A stretch of DNA of 64,000 bases, taken from the NCBI GenBank assembly GCA_014904985.1, contig MU129073.1:22425-86424 (forward strand), read 5' to 3'. Source of the stretch: Hydnum rufescens UP504 (taxonomy: Eukaryota; Basidiomycota; Agaricomycetes; Cantharellales; Hydnaceae). How positions within the stretch are numbered: position 1 is the stretch's first letter; each line of letters begins with the position of its first letter. The notes beneath the pieces are model-generated. The model was not told where the DNA came from, ran no database searches, and was given only the letters and a program-made list of their open reading frames with translations. The position numbers and the translations under genes were made by a program. Of the stretch, positions 33,183-45,555 are shown piece by piece.

Positions 33183-34415
33183 TCACATAAATGCGGCCTC
33201 ACTCAACCTCCGGATCTCGTCGTCCTCGATACCAGCCGTTTGAACCGCGATAGTCCCAGGGCTATGTAGGGTCACCCACATAGGTGAGCGCGGCGGCTCG
33301 TTGCTAATTTCCTCGGTTGGGGACTTGGGAAAGAAACTGAAACGAGATGTGGGAGATGTCGAGCGTCTGAAGATGGTCTTACGCCTTGAAGGCGATACGG
33401 AACTCCTTGAGCTTGGAGATCTGGGTGACGTGGGAATGGGGAGACGGAGTGGTGTGAGAGTGTCGAAGGGTGGAGGAGAGAGCAAACTGTCGTGTGTGTA
33501 TAAGGATGTGGCAGTGGATATTGATTTAGAGTCGGAGGAACAGTTCGTGTCCGTTGACGGGGACGAAGGCTCCGTAGGTGCTGACAGCATGTCAAGGTGG
33601 GAGTCGGATGGTGATATTGAGAGTGACGACAAGGGACCAGAAGTGAGAAATACACTGTCGTTAGGGTGATCCTGACTGACAGGTGATTCCGAAGATTCAA
33701 CAGAACAAGGGGGGGTGGGTGATACTGGAGAATCAGGTAGAGGGATCGTCGCAGCACGGATTGGAAAAGGTAGGCGTGCTGGTTCCAAGATCATGGGACT
33801 TTCTGCCTCGATGGTTCCCTTTGTACTGGGCGGCAGGGCGGGAACGGGAGGAACAGAACGGACATTCTTGGTGTTGGCCCGATGGAGTATGACGCTGGCT
33901 CGTCGCCACACCTTCCCCACTAGGCTCGTCTTTGGTTGCCTTACAGGGGATGGAGGAACAGGCGACGATGGCAATGCGGAAGGAGATCGGGGAGATTTCT
34001 CGCTCATAGTGCGAGGGGGGGACCGGAGAGGAGAGAGGATATTAATATTATTTTCATGTCTCGGGTAGGGGGACACCTTTGGATTATTACGTGGTGAGTC
34101 AAGCCCGGAATCGCAGTGTTCAATGAATCTAGAGGTGCCCAGCACAGGAGAAAGTTGGGGAAGAGAGTTGGCTGCAGCCGTATTTATACGAAGCAGTGGA
34201 AGAGACTTGGTATCATGGGAAGTGCCACTGAGAGTAAAGCCGATATTTCGCCTAGCACTAAGCGAGCCACAGGCGGTAATGGGGGTCACTGTGCCGTTGC
34301 TCCTAGGAGGACTCTCGCTTTCGGGAGACTCAAGAAGCAGTGATGTCGTGGAGGGGGGCAGGGGTATCTGAAAGGCTGGGGATATTGGGAAAGCTGGCAA
34401 CCCTAAATAATCCAT
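33183..34415 (-). CDS. intronless Ser/Pro-rich disordered protein, 410 residues
   Basis: A single uninterrupted frame of 410 codons, unusual in this intron-rich window. The start MDYLGLPAFPISPAFQIPLP is followed by low-complexity text dominated by Ser, Pro and Thr with many SP/TP dipeptides (SPRSPSALPSSPVPPSPVRQ), possible proline-directed kinase sites. A short basic helix-like patch (GKVWRRASVILHRANTKNVR) lies mid-protein. A conserved-looking end follows: PPRSPMWVTLHSPGTIAVQT and IEDDEIRRLSEAAFM. I recall similar uncharacterised proteins from mushrooms but cannot name a family. The length and the constant codon pattern over 1.2 kb argue that it is a real gene. Confidence 0.7.
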   Translation of the reverse strand: MDYLGLPAFPISPAFQIPLPPSTTSLLLESPESESPPRSNGTVTPITACGSLSARRNIGFTLSGTSHDTKSLPLLRINTAAANSLPQLSPVLGTSRFIEHCDSGLDSPRNNPKVSPYPRHENNINILSPLRSPPRTMSEKSPRSPSALPSSPVPPSPVRQPKTSLVGKVWRRASVILHRANTKNVRSVPPVPALPPSTKGTIEAESPMILEPARLPFPIRAATIPLPDSPVSPTPPCSVESSESPVSQDHPNDSVFLTSGPLSSLSISPSDSHLDMLSAPTEPSSPSTDTNCSSDSKSISTATSLYTHDSLLSPPPFDTLTPLRLPIPTSPRSPSSRSSVSPSRRKTIFRRSTSPTSRFSFFPKSPTEEISNEPPRSPMWVTLHSPGTIAVQTAGIEDDEIRRLSEAAFM

Positions 34416-36995
34416 ACCGAACGAATATACTGAGGATTAGTGGTGAACGTGCGTTAAGACTGCAGATAAAAGGAGGCACGCCAATGGGGGTCGGGAGAAG
34501 GAGTGAAAGGCTGAAACCAGCGGGTGCTCCCAAACGAGCCACCTATAGAAAGAAATGACCTTGTGATGAGTCTCTAATGAATCATGTGGGGTGTCTATTC
34601 AATCACCGCAGCTTCCCTAAAGAAGACCGGTAATCCATATCAAGGCCCGAGGGCTCACCGGAGCATCGGAGGGGCCACAAGCCCTCCGAATGCTGCGAGC
34701 ACGAGGTACACTTTGAACCAGGAAACGGATGTTCCTCACAAAAAAGGCAAGTCGGGATTCGCCGGTGTCTTCGCTCTGGGGGTCGGCAACGTGGGTGCTG
34801 CCGCGAGCACGTGAGGCGTGAGAACGTAATTTGTGGGCGCAAATACTGGTCAAGCGTGATTTGTCGTTCTAATGCAACAGACGCCTGAGGGAGGTGCATG
34901 GAGATTCCAGCATGTTTTGGGATCATATCCATGCCCAGATCGCAGAAGGTGCACGCATTCGCTGAACACAGCCACTCTATTGAATGCCCGCCATTTCCAA
35001 AACAATGCATTATTTCTCGTCTATAATACAACATTATCATTATCACATTACAGTGTCTCCAAAACGTTACGAACAGATAATCTTTTCCGTCCCCATTGTA
35101 CCTAAACTGAGATTTTCGGAGCTGTACACAAATTCAGGCTAGATACAAGAAAATTCGGTAGAGGGCACACATTCAAATCCGGGAAAAACCTTGTTTAACA
35201 GGCTAGCTTCAGCCGGCAAATGCCGGCTCACATTGTATCTCCTTCGGTCCACAGGGGAGAGGAATGATGGAGGTCCGGATTAGTGTGGAAACGTGTGAAT
35301 TGTTGGAGGCTTTCATAAACCGCCTCCTACCTAAAGGTGAAAAATTGAAGAATCCATTGGCTTTAATTTCATCTCTAACGTGTTCCCGCACTTATACCTG
35401 TCCATGACTTGCCTGCGCGATGTCTTTCGCCTGCTACTTTTTAGACTCGTTAAGGGGTGGTTCCGATGAATGGTGCAAGAAGCATTCTGGACTTAGGCAA
35501 GCTCCTACCAGTATGTATTTATGCTGGGACACTAGCTATGGGTCAATACATATCCAAATATATTGCCAGGCTACTGCTTATGTAATACGCCAAACGATGA
35601 AACATGCGGGGTAACAACCAGCACACGTGGTTACTCTCTTCACAGAATTTTATCTTCCCTATCGATATGAGTATTGCTGTAAACCGTACAGACAGGACAT
35701 CCGATAGACTGGGCTCCTGGTGTGCTTGACACTGCTCGTACCGTGTACTTCAGCCCCCCCTGGTACCGCTTGTCGGGAATTTGAATGCACAGTTCTGGAA
35801 GCCTAGAAGATTCACCCCCCTCAAATCACCATGGATTTACCGGACGACCGACTCCGCTGTTCTGTGGCCATCAATATGAGTGTGGCAGGTGAATGTGCAC
35901 CGCATACATGCCTTGGACCTTATCTAATCTTGAACGGGATTTTTAGGCAGCAAGTCTATCCACGAGCGCTTCTTGGTGCAGACAGTGTCTACGCCTGTCA
36001 CACTCGATTCTAGGCTGCATTCACTGGTTCTTCGAAATTGTAAAGGCAAGCTTAGACATGTAGGATTGATTAATATCTGTTAATATATCAATCAAGACTC
36101 AAGAGGCTTTGATCCTAGAGCCTGAGAACTTCTGAGTCTCCCCAGCCCGAAAAACCTTTGCATGAAGTCCGATCAACACCTGGTTGCATTTACTCTTGCT
36201 TGGTGGAAAGACCATATGCTGACAGCAGAATGTAGATCAATTGTTAGAGTGTCTTGTTCAGAAGAATCAAATGTCAGCCATAATCGGCCTTCGTCAAGCG
36301 ATAAAATGTCTTGTAGTACGACTTGGTTAACCACGCATCGTATGTTGCAATACGAGTGTGCTCATGTTGTGTGTTCTGTGTTCTCTAGGCCGGGCTCATA
36401 TGTAGACGCCAATCCCTGACGAGATCATCCAAAATGTCAGACTGCCAAGATTCTCTCAAACGGCTGGGGCACGAGTCTTATTTTCAAATATCACGTCGGT
36501 GATCCTTTTACCAGGTCATCAGGTGGCGAGGATTTGGCTACGGAATTAAAGAGAGTGCCGAACGGAAATCCCTGCGTTCCACCCCAATCTCGCCTGGCCA
36601 GGCTCGGCAACCGTAAGTCTCGCACTCAAACGCTCAGAACGGATTGTTTGATGTGGGTGTCGACGATGCAGCTCGCAGTTGTCACACCATACAGTAAGAC
36701 AGATGCCATATCTGGTAGCGTGAGAATCAGGGTAGCCGTGCAATTGATTTTATTTGAAGCTTGCACCCTTTTTTAGAAAGCTAACTGCGAACATTGAGAT
36801 ATGCCTACTCTCTTGACAGTTGCTGTCCGGAGTAGGACTGCCTGATTCCCACCGCATCAGACTTAAAAATCCTCGACAATCATGGACATTCCCTCAGATC
36901 CAACCCCGGTCGAATCTTTACGTGTGGTACGCGCTTTTCTTCACAACCTTTCCATCGCGTGCTAAGCCCATCGCTTCGGCATTTGGACAGTCGTC
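34416..36995. other. gene-poor interval of about 2.6 kb
   Basis: Short frames exist on both strands (for example 34584-34814 plus and 34603-35046 minus), but none has a domain. A small hairpin with arms GCCGGC (around 35213-35230, loop AAAT) and an AT-rich near-palindrome (36064-36093) are present. I see no transposon termini, tRNA or coding gene that I can support. Confidence 0.4.
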
Positions 36996-37590
36996 ATGCT
37001 GTTCTCTCGCGTCGCATCCTTGTCCCTTGTCCTCGGCACAGTCGGTTACGTCAATGCCTCTCCGTTCAGTGAGGCAGGCTCCGCTGCCCCCCGCGCCTTG
37101 ACGGACACGTGTACCCAGCCGCTATCTTGCGGCGCGCCTCCGCTTGCCTCAAATGCAGTGCGAATCTGCCATCAACCAGGCTCTCCTGGACCACACTCCC
37201 GCGTCTCAGTATTTTGGGCCGGTCGTTATGGCAATGAGTCCTTTTCCATTAGGGAAAGGGCAGAGGTTTGCGCACAGAAATACGCAGACGGGGCCACCCT
37301 TGGCATGGCGCTCTGCAAGAACCCCGATATCACAATGCCTAACGGAGCGGGCCCCCGTGGCCCTATGCATCGAAACGATTCGCTGAACTGGCACACGGCC
37401 AAGTACCGGTCGCCGTTGGTCGAACTCTGTACGACTTGGCCACCTTTTTCAACGTCGAACTTCCTGCCCTCAAGCTTAATCAAAAAGTCTCGAGTATCGT
37501 CTCGATTGATGCGGGAACCGAGGATTGTCATGGGGTTTGTTACTGGCATTGCAAAGGGAAATGTCCAGAACCCTCCTGGTAGGCCTTTTT
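36996..37590 (+). CDS. candidate small secreted cysteine-containing protein
   Basis: The frame starts with MLFSRVASLSLVLGTVGYVNA, a typical signal peptide with cleavage likely after VNA, followed by SPFSEAGSAAPRALTDTCTQ. Further on, a different frame is clearly coding-like: HGQVPVAVGRTLYDLATFFN and LPALKLNQKVSS, ending in a Cys-rich segment DCHGVCYWHCKGKCPEPS (near 37520-37580) before a possible donor GTAGGC at 37579. A frame break or an unplaced intron between about 37100 and 37400 separates the two halves. No family recognised. The 3' end is not determined. Secretion is inferred from the N-terminus only. Confidence 0.4.
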
Positions 37591-39048
37591 TTCGTCGTAT
37601 ACTATGGTGTCGAACTTCATCTTACAATACCAATTCTGTCAGCCCTACTGTCTCATTGAGGTAATTGTATTTTATCTTTAGTTTCATACTTGTAATTCTC
37701 ACCTAGGCTTTTTTAAATTTTATTTTATTTTAGCTCGCTCCCCCTAACCCCAAACCCCAAAGCATCAGTGAGGCCGCCCGAGTACTGTCATGAATGGTGC
37801 GTTCTCTTCAGGCGAGTGGTCCTCAAAGCTCTAATTTACTTGCGATGGTCTGGTTTTCTAGTACCTACCGGTTGAGGTCGAATCAGTGTCTACGCGTCCA
37901 TTGTTCATATCGTGTACCGTTGCTAGTGCTCCAAATCTCATACTGCCCTCCGTCTCGGGATCCTTACACCCTGCTAGCAGAATGCAAGGAAGGCACTCAG
38001 CCAAAACTCGAACACCCAAAAACCGCAATCGGTACAGAAGTTTGCAGTAACAAAAAGCTTGCCCGGTACGTATATGCGTAACTATCGGACGCAATGTATT
38101 GTGGGGGTGAATCGAATGGAGAGCATCAGCGTCAAGCATCGGGCATTCTAATCACCAAATATCGCGTTATCAGATTTATCGTCGAGCATTTGTTAGGCAG
38201 TACGGTAGAGGTCTCGCTCTGGCTGCGTTTGCATCGTCTCCATGAGGAAGCTGCAATATTGGTCATCATAAGCATCGCATTCATACCTTGGCCCTCAGTA
38301 GTAAGCTCATCGTCGGATTTGGATTGATTATACATTACTTCTATGAGTCAGATACAGTAGCACTCTATGATCCAAAAGACAGAGATATGGGGCATAGAGC
38401 ACCCACAGAAAAGTTATGTAGTGATTTCGAAACCAACTGGGTTGGAAAGCCATTCAACGGAATCCCCCACCGCACCGCCCCCGCGTGGTTGGCCCCACAC
38501 TGTAATACGACTCGTAGAGTTGCCGCGACTGAATTGAGTCAAGTCAGGTCTTGAGTCCTTTGTTTCCTTCCTAACTGCGATATATTGTGGCATTCTTTCG
38601 TTGTGGGATGGAAAAAGAAAGCACTGAAACGACGGAAGTCGATGCCCTGAGGCAGATAGTGATGTGATGATAGAGCCATGAGGTTTGTTTTAACAGTTCC
38701 GAAAAGGATTGGAATCCTAAATCACACGAGCGTCTCCTGCCCCAGCCCTTTTCCATCGATACAACGCCCGACACCGTAGCTACCCACTGTATCCGCTTTA
38801 GTTAGCACCCAGTGGACCGCCTCGCGAACTCCGCCTACGCGGTATACAATCCAGATTTCTCTCTCTCTCACACGAGCGTCTGTCACAGACGTGCACTGCG
38901 CCTGTCTTTCTCGGCAAATTCCGCATCTCACTGGTCGACTACGTCGACCACCACTCTACTTCGTTCGCAGCGTTTTCCATTGCTTCAAATTACCCCGGGA
39001 TATTTATCGTCGGCCTCGACCCTCAAATAATCCGGAATTCTCCGTAGT
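37591..39048. other. intergenic interval; 5' region of VPS10
   Basis: No supported gene over about 1.4 kb. A pyrimidine-rich CTCTCTCTCACACGAG lies near 38860 in the probable VPS10 leader, a common element of fungal promoters. Short frames on both strands have no recognisable domains. Confidence 0.4.
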
Positions 39049-42000
39049 ATGGCTGTACGGGGCCTGAGACTTGCTGTTCTCTTTCTCCTGGCTAGCTTGA
39101 CGTCCTTGTTTTCCATTGCCTCCGCCAAACCCGAGATCACCCCGTTCCATGATCTTCCCGCACGGCTTTATTACTTCGACGATACCACTGTGAGTCCACA
39201 ATAGAAAATCTGCCGTGATGCGTTGTCCGCCACGACTCAAGCTTATCCCTGCATAGGTGATATTATATCATGACCCTGTTGAACGGAATGTCTACATGTC
39301 CAATGATGAAGGGAAATCATGGGAGAAAGTCTCGGTTGCCGAGGGGCAAGCAGTCTTGCTAGTAGAACATCCATTTGACAATCGTATGGTCTGTGTTGCC
39401 ACTACCTTTCGCCTCCAAGCTGTTCTTGATGGTTTATCTAGGCCTTTATTCTCACCGAAGGCAAGAAGCACTTCCGGACATCCGACAGAGGAAAGCTATG
39501 GCAAACGTTCCAAGTCGACATCGAACTGTCTCTTACTCGCACCCCTTATCCTTCCACGCCGACAAGACCAAGGGAGATATGATCCTGTATCAAGGTACCA
39601 AGTGCAAATTTTCGATTCCTTGGGGTAAGGAATGTGAGGATCAAGTATGTGCTTTCACTTCCAACCACCTTTCTAATGCATTTTAACTTATAACTCGATC
39701 TGTGAACTCACCATACCATAGACATACTATACCCTCGATGGATTTGTGACATCCAAGCTCCTTCTCACTTCAACAACACAATGTAATTGGGCACACAGCA
39801 CTTCTCAAATTCCTCCTCCACCCCCACCAATCTGATTTTCTGTGTGGCTTTCGATCAAACTGCCTCCGGGAACGGAAAGCACACACTCTCCACCTCTCGT
39901 CTATTTTCTTCCTCCGATTTCTTCCAGTCAGAAAGGACAATTGTCGATTTCGGATTGTCCAACCCAAAAGCGAGTAGGGGGGTGGTGGGTCTCGGTGTCG
40001 TCTCGAAGTTTCTCGTCGCGGCTGTGAAAGACCTCACCAACACAGATTCATCTGGCAGTGGAGATGGTAGCGGGTCAGAGATGAACTTGTACGTCTCGTT
40101 GGATGGAAGTACATGGTCCCATGCCAAGTTCCCCCACGCATCGTCTTCTAAACTATTTGAGAACGCCTACACGATTGTCGAGAGCACCACTCATTCTCTC
40201 GCAGTGGACGTGCTTTCGCATTCCAAGTCGACTGTCGGCACGCTTTTTGTGTCCAATTCTAACGGAACATATTTCGTGGAGAGTCTCAAGGATACCAACA
40301 GGAATGATAATGGCTTCGTCGACTTCGAGGATATCGTCGGCGTCGAAGGTGTCGGGATCGCAAATATCGTGTCTAACGCTGCCAAAGTAGATGGAAGGAA
40401 AGAACCCAAGAAGATGAATAGTGTAATCACTTTCGATGATGGTGCGTCTTTTTACCCAGCGGAATGCTATGCGACCTACTTCTCAGTCACGGGATCCTGC
40501 CTATTATCCTCTTTAAAACAGGTCGCTCCTGGACGCCTCTGCAAGCACCAACACATGATGTCGATGGGAAGCCAGTGCACTGCACACCGAGCACATCTCA
40601 TGATTCGAAATGCTCGCTTCACCTATATGGCGTGACGACACCACACAACCTCGGTCGGGTCTTCAGCACGCCTGCACCTGGATTCGTGATGGGTGTAGGA
40701 TCTATTGGCAAGCATTTGCTTCCCTATGACGAATGCGATACCTTCCTCAGTGATGATGCCGGCTTGACCTGGAGGATGGTCGCGAAGGGTGCTCACAAAT
40801 ACGAATTTGGTGACCAGGGCAGCGTACTAGTTGTCGTGGACGATGAAGATAGCACGGATTTCGTGAAGTACAGCTATAACGATGGCAAGACTTGGTGCGT
40901 TAAACTAGGACCTCCACCATACTCCGGGCCGTGTATTTAGGCTAGCATTCTCAGCTAACATTGGTGATATACCTCCAGGGAAACATTTGACCTTGGCGTC
41001 AAGATGCGGGCACGCCTACTCACCACGATCCCAGACTCGACCTCCCAAAAGTTTATCCTTCTCGGCTCGCTCTCCCGTTCTGATGCGTCAACTATTGGTG
41101 CACGACACGCCATGGTCTTTCTCGACTTTTCGACTTTGGGGAAGAAGAAATGCAATAAAGATACCGATATGGAGAAATGGTACGCAAGGACTAGTAAGAG
41201 TAAGGAGTGTCTCATGGGCCACAAAGTATGTACATTTGCGGCCATAGGGGCGTTTGTCTGAGTCCTAATGCGGATATGGTAGCAATGGTATTGGAGGCGT
41301 AAACCGGATGCCAACTGTGTTGTCGGCCACAAATTTGACGATCCAGTCGAACATGAGGATAACTGTCCTTGCGATGAGGAGGATTACGAATGGTGAGCCT
41401 CTCCCTGATCTGTGTTGATTGTGTCCGTCCGAGATTTTCAATTGACTTGCAATGGTACCACACAACAGCGATTATAATTTTGTTCGTCAAAATGGCAAGT
41501 GTGTGGCGGCTGGCCCAGAACCGATCCCACCAGGCGTGTGCCCAGGCGAGCACGGGAATGAAAAGTACACGGGCTCGTCTGGCTATAGACTTATTCCTGG
41601 GAATACCTGCCGAAAAGAAGGCGGTACCACCTTAGATACTCCGGTGGTGAAGGATTGTTCCAAAGGTATGGCCATTATTTCCCCATTGCTGTTGGATTGC
41701 TTTATATTACTTTCTTCTCACTTCCCTTTGTTGTGCGTCTCAAGCCCAACCTGTTGAAGGGAGCGTCACGCATCAGACGGTGAGAGAATTATGCGTCGAG
41801 TCTATGGTCACTCCAGCTTACCTCTCGGTTCCTTCCAGTTCGGATTTGACTCCGCTGTTTCTGGTCACTGGTACTTCAAGGACTCCAAGGTGCGTATTTA
41901 TTCACCCTCCTTTGTGTAATGCCGCCGCTCACCCTACGATTGCACAGGCCATTCTTGTGCACCTCGCTGATGGTTCAGTATGGCAATCGAGCAATGAAGG

Positions 42001-44656
42001 GTATTCTTGGCTTGAACCTCGTCCTGGTCAGAAATTCTTGGTAGTGTATATGCATGCGTACTCGAACGACCGTGCATATCTGTTCCAAAAGGATAAAGTG
42101 ATTCTCACCACCGATACTGGACGACTGTGGACGGAACTCCCTCTCCCGATGCCACCCAATATTATGGCCATTCCCGTCCTATACACGCATCCCCTGCAGA
42201 GCGATTGGCTGATCTTCATTGGAAGCAAAGGCTGTTCACCAAACTCGAATGAATGCCAGGCAGTGGCCCACTACAGTACAGACCACGGCCGACACTGGGT
42301 TCCGTTCGAGACTTACGTGCGGAACTGCGGGTGGGCCAGGGATAACGAGCTCAAGATTGATGCCAGGCTCATTTTATGCGAGAGCTATCGTGACAAGAAA
42401 GGGTCACAGATCATGTTCGGTGGCACGAACCCCTAGAGTTATGGTCCGGAGGTGATTTCTACAGGAATCGCAAAAAGTTGTTCGACAGTGTCGTTGGCCA
42501 TGCCAAATTCTCCGAGTATGTTATCGTCGGCGAAGTACGCATTCTTTGTCTATCTAACGCCGTCCGATGAGACCCGCCTTGATGGGATGATTCCATTAGG
42601 TCGGCGAGAAATCTCTCGATCTCCAGGTTTCTCTTGATGGCCAGCATTTCGCAAAAGGCCTGTTCCCACCGTCAATGCAACTTGACAATCATGTTAGTAT
42701 AGAGGAGTACACTTCCCATTATTTGCTCATTTTTCACCCTCAGGCATATACGGTCCTCGAGTCCAGTACGGATTCTGTCTTCTTACATGTCACCATGTCT
42801 TCCCACCATGGTGCGGAATGGGGAAACCTACTCAAGTCTAACTCGAACGGAACATACTATGGTCTCTCTCTCGAATATGCCAATAGGAATGAACGGGGTT
42901 ATGTGGACTTTGAAAAGATGATCGGCCTGGACGGGATCGCCGTGATGAACATTGTCGCAAATCCCGATCAGGCTGCCGTGTCTGGCAAGAAAGATCTTCA
43001 GACCCGGATCACCCATAACGATGGCGAGTCTCGCCAATGTCTATCATTCGCGATAATGGACTCACTTATATCTTGTTCGTCGGTTTGCAGGTGGGACATG
43101 GAAGCCCATGGTTCCCCCTGCTGTCGATTCTCTAGGCCAGTCCTACAAGTGCACAGGCGTTGTAAGCGTTGTTTTATTGTATGTAAGAATCCCCAGCTTG
43201 ACTACTGTCGTGGCTAGAGGTGCAGCCTTCATATACATGGGTTTACGGAGCGCATCGACTCTCGTGCCACGTACAGCAGTCCGTCTGCGATTGGGCTGAT
43301 GATGGCGGTCGGCAATGTTGGCGAAAAACTAGCACCCTATGTGGACTCCGACACATTCCTTACAAGAGATGGGGGTTTCACATGGGAAGAAATACGCAAG
43401 GACGCCCATATGTACGAGTTTGGAGACTCTGGATCCCTTCTTGTCCTCGCCAACGATGAGGGTCCAACGGACCACGTGCTTTATAGCATCGATGAGGGTC
43501 TGTCATGGAGAGAGTATACTTTCGGCTCAAAGGTTCGCGTGAGAAGCATTGTGACTGTGACCGCAGAGACAAGCCGGAAGTTTATTTTGTTCGGGGCAAC
43601 TGGAGAAAGCAAATCTCTCGCGATACATCTCGATTTCTCAGCCCTCACCCATCGGAAATGTATGTCTGGATTCATTTTGGTCCATCTAGCGTATCATCTA
43701 ATTGGTCACCATCTTTAGGTGTTCTGGAGATGAATAATCCTCAAAATGACGACTTTGAACTGTGGAGTCCTAGCGAGGAGCGCGAAGAACAATGTCTCTT
43801 CGGTCGTCAGGTGAGGACTAAGTGCCCGCAATAAAGTAGTATGTTGCCTATCGTGATCCTTTCACCAGGTCCTGTATCATCGGAGGATCCGCGACCGGAA
43901 TTGCTATGTGGGGGACCAGGTCAAGAACTCTCAGGAGAAGGTTAAAAATTGCGCCTGCGTGCCCAGCGATTTTGAATGGTTGATATTCTACATTCTCATC
44001 TACTAGCAACTGGCGCAACTAACCTACCTGGCTTGAATTTTCAGCGACTTTAACTATATTCGAAATAGGGATGGGGTCTGTGTCCTCGCCGAAGGGGCCA
44101 CACCACTACCTGTCAACAATGAGGAGTACTGCATCCTTAATCCTAGTGCAGAGTATTGGTACGAACGCACAGCGTACAGAGAAATTCCGCATTCGAGTTG
44201 TGAGGGAGGGGTCCGACTGGATCGTGGTGCCCAGCACAGTTGTGGAGGCATAAGAGGTCACTCTGCGTTGTTTTGGCTTTCTATTATATTCCTGCCCTTC
44301 GGGATTACCGGAGTGGTTGGGTACTCGTACTACCGGAAAGGCGGTTTCCGACGAGGGTGAGTCTACGATCGGCTATAAAGTACATACGAGCCATTATCTC
44401 ACATCGATTTGGGACTCGTAGCACGATTCGCTTACCAGACTCTTCCGCTCGAGATCCGTTTGATGACTCTGGACCGCTGTCGACATTGGCCTCCGTGCCA
44501 TGGTTCATCCTCGGATTGGGTGCCACTCTATGGTCTTATATCTCTGCGCTTCCCGTATGGAACCGTGCAATATTTGCCTCCCGACAAGGGAGAGGATATC
44601 GACATGTGCCGGTGGATGAGGATGCACAGGTATTACGGTTCGATGATGACGAATAG
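39049..44656 (+). CDS. VPS10: Vps10/sortilin-type vacuolar protein sorting receptor
   Basis: Type I membrane receptor cycling between Golgi and endosome to deliver hydrolases to the vacuole. The start [20 protein letters not shown] is a signal peptide. Two Vps10 domains follow. The first propeller (39240-41220) has sortilin-like blades such as [31 protein letters not shown] and [20 protein letters not shown]. Its Cys-rich 10CC module is at about 41290-41640 ([22 protein letters not shown]). The second propeller (41800-43700) has [54 protein letters not shown] and [20 protein letters not shown], and its 10CC follows ([18 protein letters not shown]). A membrane helix is near 44270-44330 ([20 protein letters not shown]), and a second hydrophobic stretch ([20 protein letters not shown]) precedes the tail. 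About fifteen introns; one near 43022 appears to use a GC donor. One base is missing at the C run 42430-42433. Confidence 0.93.
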
Positions 44657-45555
44657 AAGAAGATAATATCTATGGCATTCTTCCTTCCCCGGTCTATTTA
44701 TGTGGCTGGGACATCACCGTGCTGGGACCGCATTAAACGTAGGTGATGCCCATCGAGCCCAACATGGAGGTTCGATCTTTCTTCTGGGTGGTTTTGATCC
44801 GTTGTACCGCAGAGATGTGGTGTTGTTGCAGGACTTAATGATATATGGACTTGCTAATGTAATTTCTGACATGGAGACTTATCGACTTCTAAAATTCTCC
44901 CGCGGCCGGATCATTGACGCATAGTGCCTATCTGCGAGTCGAGCGGTTAGTTTTGGTGTCATTAGGGCGTTTGAGATTACTAATAATGAGAAATTGAACG
45001 GGCCCTCCACTATGCATATTACGATGATGGTCGCATCAAATCATAAGTGCGTATCTGGGCCAGGAAGATACTGATACAAGGGATAGGTAGGAAGGATACA
45101 AAGGGGGATGAATGATGCTGAAAGGAAAAGGAAGGTGATTAGAATGAATTGATCTACGTGGGACCAGGGTGGATGGATTAGGTGGATGAGAAGCATGGAA
45201 GAAAGGTATGGTAAATTCGGATGGGGAGAGGCACCCCGAAAGTGCTAGGAGACTTAGCTTTCAGGGGGGCTGATTGCAGTCGGGATAATGATGATGATGT
45301 TAATTTTAAGCTTGTATCTGTCCTATGAAGGCGTATGCCAGGCTGGGAGGACAACGGAAAGAACGAATACGCTCTAGAGGGCTATTTAAACTTAACTGCG
45401 ATCTATTGTCATAATGGCCATAATGACGGGATCTGTCGCTAGTTGCCACGTGCACGGCATGATGCCATATCTGGTAGAGTGAAGAAGCATATAATAAGCT
45501 ACCAGATCACTCCTTGAGAGCCCACACATAGCTTGCTCCTCCCAAACTGTACCCC
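44657..45555. other. intergenic interval, purine-rich
   Basis: No gene seen. The stretch from about 45060 to 45250 is purine-rich on the plus strand (many GGA/GAA runs). A TATTTAAA-like sequence near 45383 lies about 170 bases upstream of the aldo-keto reductase start and could be its promoter element. Confidence 0.35.
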
